The notes under the pieces were generated by a model that was given only the letters and a program-made list of their open reading frames with translations, did not search any database and was not told the origin of the DNA. The position numbers and the translations under genes were made by a program. DNA of 64,000 nt from Deltaproteobacteria bacterium. GTDB lineage: Bacteria; Desulfobacterota; Desulfuromonadia; Geobacterales; Geobacteraceae. The stretch spans positions 1 to 64,000 of the forward strand of contig JAJZUQ010000012.1 in assembly GCA_021848385.1 (NCBI GenBank), in the 5' to 3' direction. Of the stretch, positions 56,459-62,541 are shown piece after piece (within the stretch, counting starts at the first letter, position 1; each line of letters begins with the position of its first letter).

Positions 56459-56941
56459 ATGAGGTTGCGGAATATCTTAGGGGTGCTGGCGATTGGTGCG
56501 GTCTTCGGTATTGCTGGGTGTGGTGGCGGGGGAGGAGGGGGAACTACGACTCCAGCAACAAAAGCTGTGGTAACTATTGCCATCAACAAGTCGATAAGCA
56601 AACTTGACTCGTTAAAACTCAAAGTTACCAATACTGATGGTGCTACTTTTACCAATGCTGTTACGTTAAATGAAGCCTTGGCATCAAATGCTTTCATGGA
56701 AGCGGGTATCGCAATCGGTGATCCTTCAAATCTAGTATCAGTTGGTTTGGCAAGCGCTAACGGTTTCGATGTCGCTGCAAACAGCCCTATTGTGCAGTTG
56801 AATTATACGGTTTCTTCCGGTGCCCCGACTTTTACCGTCAGTTCAGTTCCTAGTTCTTCAACGTTCAATATAGTAACGCAACAATCAGAACAGATAATTC
56901 TCAACCCAGCTGACTTTGTGGTTAAGGTAACCTACCAGTGA
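56459..56941 (+). CDS. Lipoprotein with a poly-Gly linker and a cohesin-like domain
   Basis: Signal with lipobox GIAGC, followed by seven Gly and a Thr/Pro linker, then one beta-rich domain (VVTIAINKSISKLDSLKLKV; LVSVGLASANGFDVAANSPI; VQLNYTVSSGAPTF). The order of strands resembles the cohesin-type fold, as in the C-terminus of the secretin at 47694; this is by eye only. GGAGG 8 nt before ATG 56459 decides the start. 160 residues. Function unknown; likely on the cell surface. Confidence 0.72.
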   Translation: MRLRNILGVLAIGAVFGIAGCGGGGGGGTTTPATKAVVTIAINKSISKLDSLKLKVTNTDGATFTNAVTLNEALASNAFMEAGIAIGDPSNLVSVGLASANGFDVAANSPIVQLNYTVSSGAPTFTVSSVPSSSTFNIVTQQSEQIILNPADFVVKVTYQ

Positions 56942-56968
56942 TCGTCTGAACGTCCTACAACTTGGAAG

Positions 56969-56996
56969 AGGCCGGGTAGTGGCCCGGCCTTGTTGT
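56969..56996 (+). terminator. Terminator after the lipoprotein gene
   Basis: AGGCCGGG, loop TAGTGG, CCCGGCCT, then TGTTGT. Confidence 0.75.
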
Positions 56997-57151
56997 CTGA
57001 GGAGCGTCCTTCCTCCTCATCTCTGTAGGCCAAAGGCTATACGGCAGTGCCATCTCCTTCGAGTCCGTCCTGATTGACTGCATGGGGAGTGGGTGCTGTC
57101 GACCCTCGCCTGGGACGGTAGAGCTTTTTGGTGTGTCTGGTAAAAAAAGTG

Positions 57152-57180
57152 TTGACTCACGAAATCGGTTTTGTTATAAA
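57152..57180 (+). promoter_or_regulatory. Promoter of tRNA-Gly
   Basis: TTGACT (57152-57157), 17-nt spacer, TATAAA (57175-57180), 14 nt before the tRNA. Confidence 0.75.
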
Positions 57181-57194
57181 AAGAGGCTCGTTGA

Positions 57195-57269
57195 GCGGGA
57201 ATAACTCAGTGGTAGAGTGCGACCTTGCCAAGGTCGAAGTCGCGGGTTCGAATCCCGTTTCCCGCTCCA
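57195..57269 (+). tRNA. tRNA-Gly (GCC), insertion site of the mobile element
   Basis: Acceptor GCGGGAA/TTCCCGC, anticodon arm CGACC-TTGCCAA-GGTCG giving GCC, T-loop GGTTCGAATCC, discriminator U, encoded CCA. The 3' end is intact, and an integrase gene ends 13 nt away, the usual sign that the 3' part of this tRNA serves as attachment site. Confidence 0.95.
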
Positions 57270-57281
57270 GTAAAAACCCAA

Positions 57282-58718
57282 CTACTTCGTGTAGTTATCC
57301 GCAAAAAGCCGTTGTTTGTCGCCGAAATTGTCGCTGAAAATTTCGGTGGGAACAACGGCTATTTTTTTGCCGGCCTGCTCCGCCGGTTCGGAGTCGGCCA
57401 ACGGTCCCGCCGCCAGGAACGCCTGGAATTCCCCTTCGAGTAGGTAATCCCGCCCCATGTAGTCGAGAATCAGCTCCCGTTCTTCATACAGCCCGTCCCG
57501 GTATTTGCCGTACTGGCGGTAGATCATCCCCTTGTCAGCATGGCCGGTGAGGCCAGTGAGCCGTTCGTGGTCGACCTTGAGAAGCATTGACCAGGCTATC
57601 CCCGTGTGCCGGGTGGAATAGCCGACGCGGTGGTCAAGACCGGCCGCTTTGACGGCGGGTCCCCAGACGTACTTGTAGTACTCGGCGTAGCTGAAGGGGC
57701 TGCCGTCGGCCATGGTGAAGACAAACGCGCACTCGTCACTTGACTGGCGCAACGCGGCATCGAGAACCTGCCGCAGCTTTGCCGTAATGGGGTAGTTGCG
57801 CTTGCGCATTGTCGTCTTCAGGTAGGGCGAAATTGTTCCATCTTTGTGCCGTTTGAGTTGGATACGAACCTTGTCGGTACCAACTGCCTGCTTTGTTAGT
57901 GCTTCTATCTCCGAGCCGATCGCCATTGTCAGGAGCATGAACTCGGTGACCGGTCCGTAGAAGGGCTCGATATGGGCAAGAAGCATCTGCCATTCAGAGG
58001 GAAGAAATGCCTTGCGGGGCTCGGCGTCGCCGTCCTCGCTCAGCAACTCGGTGAGGGGCGTCTGTTTGGCTTGGCGAATCTGGTTGACTTGTTCCAGTTC
58101 GGTGATGTACTGGCTCACCGAGACGAACGGGTCGTCAAGCTGCCACCCCCAGCGGGAATTGGCCGAATTCCAGATCCGTTTTAAGACGGTCAAGACGTGT
58201 CTCTTGCGCTTGACCGAGACCGGCTGACCTTTCCGGGCCCCCCGCAGGATATCAAGGCTGCCGAAAAAACGCTCCACCTCGATGGTGTTGAGCTGGGCGA
58301 AGTGGAGTCCACCAAGCCCGGCCAGGATCCGCTTGATGGCGCTCTCATAGTCCGGAGTCTTGGTCAGCTCCTTAAAGTTGTCCAGCCACTCTTCGAGCCA
58401 TTCGGCGACATATTCCCTAATTGTCACCTCATCGGCGCGGGGCCGGTACTGCTGTCCCTCGAGTCGGGAGAAATACTTTTTCTTTTCCGGATCGGCATTT
58501 TTGAAAACCTCGGCGAAGCGGAACGTTCCTTCTTGGATGTGCGAGTAGATTCCGTCGAGCATTTTTCGGATGCCGGCGCGGTGGTGCGGATTGTCCTCCA
58601 GTCCGGTTGAGAATGTGTATCTGGTCTTGTAATAAGTGATACTGACCCGCAGCCCTTCGTACTGATTTCGTGCCGGCAAAATCGAGCCAAACGGTCGTTT
58701 GTTACGCCTGTACATCAT
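57282..58718 (-). CDS. Tyrosine recombinase/integrase with DUF3596-like arm domain, altered active site
   Basis: Site-specific recombinase likely responsible for integration at tRNA-Gly. The N-terminal 40 residues resemble the arm-type DNA-binding domain (GSILPARNQYEGLRVSITYYKTRYTFST, split), residues about 95-215 a SAM-like core-binding domain, and 236-425 the catalytic domain. Visible catalytic positions: Lys in the hairpin (KTTMRKR, about 301), YSTRH where HxxR is expected (Arg 370), LTGLTGHAD (His 393) and a Tyr in IYRQYGKY. The usual first Arg (TGxRxSE) is Ile 267 in LLTMAIGSEIEAL. ATG ATG start with AAGGAG just upstream. 478 residues. Confidence 0.88.
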   Translation of the reverse strand: MMYRRNKRPFGSILPARNQYEGLRVSITYYKTRYTFSTGLEDNPHHRAGIRKMLDGIYSHIQEGTFRFAEVFKNADPEKKKYFSRLEGQQYRPRADEVTIREYVAEWLEEWLDNFKELTKTPDYESAIKRILAGLGGLHFAQLNTIEVERFFGSLDILRGARKGQPVSVKRKRHVLTVLKRIWNSANSRWGWQLDDPFVSVSQYITELEQVNQIRQAKQTPLTELLSEDGDAEPRKAFLPSEWQMLLAHIEPFYGPVTEFMLLTMAIGSEIEALTKQAVGTDKVRIQLKRHKDGTISPYLKTTMRKRNYPITAKLRQVLDAALRQSSDECAFVFTMADGSPFSYAEYYKYVWGPAVKAAGLDHRVGYSTRHTGIAWSMLLKVDHERLTGLTGHADKGMIYRQYGKYRDGLYEERELILDYMGRDYLLEGEFQAFLAAGPLADSEPAEQAGKKIAVVPTEIFSDNFGDKQRLFADNYTK

Positions 58719-58736
58719 GCTAGCTCCTTATCATGA

Positions 58737-58781
58737 CGCTATCCTCCTTTCCGACCGGTTACAGTCGGTTGGAGGATAGCG
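58737..58781 (-). promoter_or_regulatory. Strong hairpin in the leader of the integrase gene
   Basis: CGCTATCCTCC (58737-58747) and GGAGGATAGCG (58771-58781) form a perfect 11-bp stem with an inner CCGAC/GTCGG stem. On the transcribed (minus) strand it lies between the HTH gene and the integrase ribosome binding site; no T-run follows, so it may be a regulatory or RNA-processing structure rather than a terminator. Confidence 0.65.
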
Positions 58782-58792
58782 CTAACAAAAAA

Positions 58793-59206
58793 TCATCGCA
58801 AGAATTTGTTCAGGTAGTCGGGGTCGAACGGAGTTGGCCTCGAATGCCTCGGCGCATTCCGGTCGATAGTGGTGGGCCGGCCGGCTGGCCGGGGCTTGAC
58901 GGTGGTGCCGGCGTTCAGTCTGGGCTTTCTTGCCGCTGCCGTCGCCGCCTGCTTTTCGGTGCTGCCCTGCGAATCCCCCGGGCCCGGTTCTGATGCCGGG
59001 CCACGCTCGAGTTCGTCGTCATGCTGGCAGTCAGCCATAATTCTTTGGAGCGACTCCGTGCTCCAGGGTATGCGAACCACTTTGGCGATGGCGAGGTAGT
59101 GCCTACCACGCTGCAGCCGTCGCGTTTTGATCCAGTTCCATACCGTAGTTTCGCTGATTTGCATCCGTTCCGCAAACTGCTCAACGGTCAGCATTTCATT
59201 CTGCAT
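58793..59206 (-). CDS. Excisionase-like helix-turn-helix protein
   Basis: The start ATG at 59206 has GGGGAG upstream; the frame runs further but without signal. Residues 5-55 are a MerR/Xis-type winged helix (MLTVEQFAERMQISETTVWNW; RLQRGRHYLAIAKVVRIPW). The rest is low-complexity, Pro/Arg/Ala-rich and probably disordered (KPRLNAGTTVKPRPAGRPTT). 137 residues. It sits directly upstream of the integrase in the same direction, the usual place for the recombination directionality factor. Confidence 0.75.
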   Translation of the reverse strand: MQNEMLTVEQFAERMQISETTVWNWIKTRRLQRGRHYLAIAKVVRIPWSTESLQRIMADCQHDDELERGPASEPGPGDSQGSTEKQAATAAARKPRLNAGTTVKPRPAGRPTTIDRNAPRHSRPTPFDPDYLNKFLR

Positions 59207-59350
59207 CGCGGCTCCCCATTCCTTTGAGATGGATGCCCCCCTTGAGCAGACAGGCGCGTTCGCGCACATTTGCCAAGCTCGAGCCATCGTTAATGCTCAT
59301 TCATGCGACGTTCTGGTCCATGCCGGCAGTTCCTCCCGCGAAAGATACGA

Positions 59351-59374
59351 GATGGAGGCAGCTTAGCCTCCATC
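59351..59374 (-). terminator. Hairpin after the KfrA-like gene
   Basis: GATGGAGGC, loop AGCTTA, GCCTCCATC, 38 nt past the stop codon on the minus strand; no clear T-run. Confidence 0.45.
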
Positions 59375-59411
59375 ACACAGGCACAGGTGCGTGACAATGC
59401 GCTGAATAGCG

Positions 59412-60119
59412 CTACGCGGCGGGCTTGAACCCCTCGAGCACCCCCACTCTGGTTTCGAGCTCCACGATGGTCGCTTCCTGATCCAGGACGACCAACTGGA
59501 GCGTTTCGATCTCCTTCTGTGCGGCGAGCAGTTCAGCCCGGGCGTCCTCGACCTGAAGCAGCTTGTCGTTGACCGAGTCGCGGTACAATTCGAGGTGGCG
59601 GCGGGTGTCGGCCTTGATCGCCTCCAGCGTCGCATCGCTGACGGTGATGGTCTGGTCGATTTTGTCGGCCTCCAGCTCTTCGAGCTGCCGCATCAACTTG
59701 GTGAGGGTCGAGTAGGATCCGCCGAGATACTTGATAATGTTCCTCTGCGTAGGTGGCAGCCCCCTCTGCGCCAGATCAGCCTTGACGGTCTTGATCCGCT
59801 CTATCGAGAGCATCGACCGACTCAACTTCGGCGATTTCTCCGCGTCGGCCGGATTATCTGCAGTGGGAGACAAGTTTGCATCGCCTTCCAGATGGGCCTG
59901 CTTCTGGGTACCAACAGCAGACTCGTTAGGACCGGAAGAGGTTTCGTCGTCGTTGGTATCCGACGCAACCGTCTCATTCTGAACGGCTGTCGGCTTCTCG
60001 CTCTCGACTGCGCTTTCGGTTGTGCCGTCGGAGGACTCGATGGGGGAGGGGGAAGCCGCCAATTCTTCGGCGGCGAATAAATTCTCGGATACCTGGTCGA
60101 TAGTTTTCTTCTTTGCCAT
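59412..60119 (-). CDS. KfrA-like DNA-binding coiled-coil protein
   Basis: Residues about 100-160 match the KfrA N-terminal DNA-binding domain (SIERIKTVKADLAQRGLPPTQRNIIKYLGGSYSTLTKLMRQLEE, split by eye), normally at the very N-terminus; here an acidic Ser/Glu/Asp-rich stretch of about 95 residues precedes it. The last 75 residues are a coiled coil (VEDARAELLAAQKEIETLQLVVL). KfrA proteins of plasmids autoregulate and aid maintenance. AGGAGAGG upstream decides ATG 60119. 235 residues. Confidence 0.78.
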   Translation of the reverse strand: MAKKKTIDQVSENLFAAEELAASPSPIESSDGTTESAVESEKPTAVQNETVASDTNDDETSSGPNESAVGTQKQAHLEGDANLSPTADNPADAEKSPKLSRSMLSIERIKTVKADLAQRGLPPTQRNIIKYLGGSYSTLTKLMRQLEELEADKIDQTITVSDATLEAIKADTRRHLELYRDSVNDKLLQVEDARAELLAAQKEIETLQLVVLDQEATIVELETRVGVLEGFKPAA

Positions 60120-60150
60120 GTTATCCTCTCCTTTTCTTGCCAGCATCAAC

Positions 60151-60177
60151 CTACGCTGGGTTGGGGCCAATGATCAC
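60151..60177 (-). CDS. Possible 8-aa upstream ORF, coupled
   Basis: GTG at 60177 overlaps the TGA of the preceding small ORF and encodes MIIGPNPA; stop TAG 32 nt before the KfrA-like ATG. GGGAGG lies just upstream. Too short to judge as a product. Confidence 0.25.
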   Translation of the reverse strand: MIIGPNPA

Positions 60178-60221
60178 AGCCTCCCTTGCCAAGTTTTGGT
60201 GAAATTTAAGTTGTCATTCAT
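60174..60221 (-). CDS. Possible 15-aa leader peptide upstream of the KfrA-like gene
   Basis: ATG at 60221 directly follows AAAGGAGGG and encodes MNDNLNFTKTWQGRL; its stop overlaps the next tiny ORF. The signal is as good as that of any gene in the element, so translation here is likely, though a role (coupling, attenuation) is inference. Confidence 0.4.
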   Translation of the reverse strand: MNDNLNFTKTWQGRL

Positions 60222-60244
60222 CCCTCCTTTCTATGCTGTTGCCG

Positions 60245-60275
60245 CCAGTGGTGGTTTGATTGTTCTAACCACTGG
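60245..60275. promoter_or_regulatory. Inverted repeat upstream of the KfrA-like gene
   Basis: CCAGTGGT (60245-60252) and ACCACTGG (60268-60275), 8 bp each with a 15-nt spacer. KfrA proteins are known to bind inverted repeats in their own promoter, so this is one candidate operator. Confidence 0.4.
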
Positions 60276-60291
60276 TCGTCGAGTTTTCAGA

Positions 60292-60309
60292 ACTTCGGCC
60301 GGCCGAAGT
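60292..60309. promoter_or_regulatory. 18-bp perfect palindrome, candidate operator (copy 1)
   Basis: ACTTCGGCCGGCCGAAGT, perfectly self-complementary, 18 nt after the stop of the 315-aa gene and about 170 nt upstream of the KfrA-like start. A near copy lies in the promoter of the 315-aa gene. Confidence 0.65.
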
Positions 60310-60326
60310 GGTTTGGGCAAAAAAAA

Positions 60327-61274
60327 TTACTTGATGCTCATTGCCAACAGTACGCGAGCCAAATCGAGTACGTGGCCGCCTAGCTCTTGGGATTGAGATG
60401 CCTTCCGCAGCACGATGATCTCCTCACCTTTTACCTGAACGACGCCGACATAAGAAGGAATAGCGTTTAATTCGCTTGACGGTGAGGATACGACGACCCA
60501 TATCCGGTCAAAATACGGGGCCATGGCCTCTATCTCAGGTAGCATACGCTCGCTTCTTACAACGGTCTTGATTGCAAGTCCGTGGATTTCCAGGGCTCCA
60601 CCTGTGCGTTTAATGACCAACAGAGCTTCTGGAACTGATTCGCCAGGGAACTGGTGTCGGGTCAATCGCATGATCTTGTACAGTGCGATGTTTTCCATGG
60701 CCAGCCAGTTGCTACGTTTGTTCAGCGCATTCAATGCTTCGGCTTGGAAGACTTTGGCAGGCTGTCTCTTCATTGCGTTATCGAAGCTTATCCGACCCCT
60801 GCTCTGGGGATTGTCTTTGACAACATCTCGATAGGCGGTCCAGATGTACCGAAGCTCGGCTCTCTTGATCGTTCCCTCGAAGATTCGTTGGGCAAGCGAT
60901 CGGACCTTATCTTCCGACGCGGCTAATTCTATCCGCCGCAGCAGGTCGAAAGATTCTGGGCTGATATGGTCAGCAAGCTCTTCCAGGGGAGGAGCCTCCA
61001 TCCCCCAAGAAATAAGCTTTGGCCTGAGATACTCATCATAGGTTCGCGCCGCACGGTGGTAACTCCAGACCATGGTTGGACCGAGACTGAAAGTAAAATG
61101 GGATCTCCCGATTACCCAGTCGGTGAAGGATTTGGCGCCCTCCTTGCTCCAGTATTCATTTTGCTCGATCAGTACGAGCAGCCTGCCGATTTCGAACGGA
61201 GAGCGGCGACTACCTGACCGAATGGCCTGGAGTTCATCTTTGATGAAGTTGTTTTGGTTGCCGGTGCTGTTCAT
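60327..61274 (-). CDS. Unrecognised 315-aa protein of the mobile element
   Basis: No confident family. The N-terminal two thirds are helical (IGRLLVLIEQNEYWSKEGAKSFTDWVIGRSHF split; ISPESFDLLRRIELAASEDK), with NAMKRQPAKVFQAEALNAL. The last 110 residues alternate strands and helices (EALLVIKRTGG; EIHGLAIKTVVRSERMLPEI; YFDRIWVVVSSPSSELNAIP; YVGVVQVKGEEIIVLRKA), a pattern like small PDDEXK nucleases of the MmcB/sce7726 type, but the acidic residues are not in the expected places. The promoter -10 (61282-61287) implies a transcript beginning at about the ATG 61274, so the message may be leaderless; the ATG at 61286 lies within the promoter. Confidence 0.65.
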   Translation of the reverse strand: MNSTGNQNNFIKDELQAIRSGSRRSPFEIGRLLVLIEQNEYWSKEGAKSFTDWVIGRSHFTFSLGPTMVWSYHRAARTYDEYLRPKLISWGMEAPPLEELADHISPESFDLLRRIELAASEDKVRSLAQRIFEGTIKRAELRYIWTAYRDVVKDNPQSRGRISFDNAMKRQPAKVFQAEALNALNKRSNWLAMENIALYKIMRLTRHQFPGESVPEALLVIKRTGGALEIHGLAIKTVVRSERMLPEIEAMAPYFDRIWVVVSSPSSELNAIPSYVGVVQVKGEEIIVLRKASQSQELGGHVLDLARVLLAMSIK

Positions 61275-61281
61275 GATATAT

Positions 61282-61311
61282 ATCATACAACGGCCGGCCG
61301 AAGTAGGTCAA
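61282..61311 (-). promoter_or_regulatory. Promoter of the 315-aa gene with an embedded palindrome (operator copy 2)
   Basis: On the minus strand TTGACC (61311-61306), 18-nt spacer, TATGAT (61287-61282). The spacer is filled by CGGCCGGCCGAAGT and flanks (61287-61304), matching 16 of 18 positions of the palindrome at 60292-60309. A repressor bound there would block RNA polymerase. Confidence 0.6.
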
Positions 61312-61522
61312 GCATTTTTTTCGAGGAGTAGGATTTTTTTTGCTTAAGGCGTGTCTATCCTTGCTATAGAGTCGACTTTGCTGTATAGGGTGCGAGAAAT
61401 GCGCTGCATTCGAAGGTCTTAAGGACGCATGAGATAGACCTGGCTTGTTAACAAGTGTAGCGTGTAGCACGAGCGCTACAGCTACAGTCAAGAGTGCGGT
61501 AATAGATGCAAAAATTTTATGC

Positions 61523-61551
61523 TTGACATTCTCATTAAATAATGCTAAATA
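61523..61551 (+). promoter_or_regulatory. Strong sigma70 promoter reading toward the second recombinase
   Basis: TTGACA (61523-61528), 17-nt spacer, TAAATA (61546-61551). The nearest convincing gene downstream starts about 980 nt away at 62542. Confidence 0.65.
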
Positions 61552-62102
61552 GACATCATTCTTTCCCAAACCGGGACATTGTTGACGTATTTCCACGGTT
61601 AACAGCCGCCTCACCACAACAGGCAGTATGCCTGTCCCACGAGCTCATTCCTCGCAGAAATCCTTGCTGCCGATTGCAGCACCTTAACATGGACAGTTGG
61701 ACTTCAACATGGAATGCCCTTGGCGGATGCTTGCGTCGCCCGGCAACACTTGTTGGTGATCCTGTTTGTTCCGAATTTGCACGGATATTGTCTTTGCTTT
61801 ACCCCCCGTGAGTCGAAACAATTTGCATGTGTGAGCGGAGACTGTTTCGCTTGGCTACTGCGTCGCCTACTTGAGCGTCAGACACAAAGCTCATCCAGAA
61901 ACAACAGTGGATTGCAGGAGGAAATGCCTGCATGGACAATTGAAGTTTCGCCTATTGCGATACGTGAATAATCGAAATACTGCGTAGAACCACCCCCCTT
62001 GTAAAATTCTGCAAAAATCCGAGCCAACTCTACCTAAGCAGCGAGCAAAGCAGCCCGTAATCGGGATGCGAAGCGAACGGGCGAGCTCCGCCTGAAAGCG
62101 AA

Positions 62103-62137
62103 GCGTCTCTGCCGAATTTTATTTTCGGCAGAGACGC
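62103..62137. repeat. Perfect 14-bp inverted repeat
   Basis: GCGTCTCTGCCGAA (62103-62116) and TTCGGCAGAGACGC (62124-62137) with a 7-nt A/T loop. There is no T-run on either side, which argues against a simple terminator; a DNA hairpin origin or RNA element are options. Confidence 0.75.
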
Positions 62138-62334
62138 CGTGTAACTTACTGAAATCATTGAATAATTTCCACTGATGTCAAAAAGCGCCTGCGCTTAACA
62201 GGACGAAGAGAAATACAACTGCCTCAAGCGGATTACATAAGAATGCGATCAGCAGTAACCACCTGTAGGTCGCCGGAACGGAGAACGACCTGACGCTTGG
62301 ACGTTGCTGAAATGTTGTGCCCCAATGAGTGAGA

Positions 62335-62488
62335 ATCGGCAGGGGGAAAACTGCCGAAGCAACCCGCATGAATCGGATTGGAGCCCGTGCTCACCACACG
62401 GGAACGCCGCCGACCGGGAGACCGGATGCGAAAGCTCTCAATGACTGGCTGGTTTGGGCCTGGATACTCGACAGCTCTGTTAGAGCTG
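62335..62488 (+). ncRNA. Candidate structured RNA element upstream of the second recombinase
   Basis: Five consecutive hairpins in about 150 nt: CGGCAG/CTGCCG (62337-62356 region), CCCGTG/CACGGG (62384-62402), CCGG-GAGA-CCGG with a GNRA loop (62414-62425), GC-GAAA-GC with a GNRA loop (62428-62435), and CAGCTCT-GTT-AGAGCTG (62472-62488). It ends 53 nt before the recombinase ATG. No known RNA family was recognised; the assignment as RNA is inferred from helix density and GNRA loops. Confidence 0.4.
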
Positions 62489-62541
62489 CGGAGCATCTGG
62501 GCGGCGCTCACGATATCCAAACCAAGACATGGAGGCACAAC

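Larger units (their letters stand above)
61312..62541. other. 1.2-kb stretch without a convincing gene, rich in inverted repeats
   Basis: Short frames exist on both strands but none reads like a protein. Left part: a 12-bp palindrome CTTGTTAACAAG (61444-61455) and TGTAGCG/CGCTACA (61456-61480). A strong rightward promoter lies at 61523. Right part: GCA-CCCG-TAAT-CGGG-TGC near 62050-62070, a 14-bp hairpin at 62103-62137, AGGTCG/CGACCT near 62267-62291, and the compact series listed under 62335-62488. This looks like a long structured RNA or leader, or a DNA recombination/transfer region. Confidence 0.6.

Noticed and set aside
61542-61971. Two overlapping open frames (89 and 85 codons) in the long gap
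   Set aside because: Composition is unlike protein, neither has a ribosome binding site at its start, and they overlap in different frames.
62329-62541. N-terminal 71-residue extension of the second recombinase
   Set aside because: The extension translates hairpin DNA into implausible protein, while GGAGG is placed correctly for ATG 62542.
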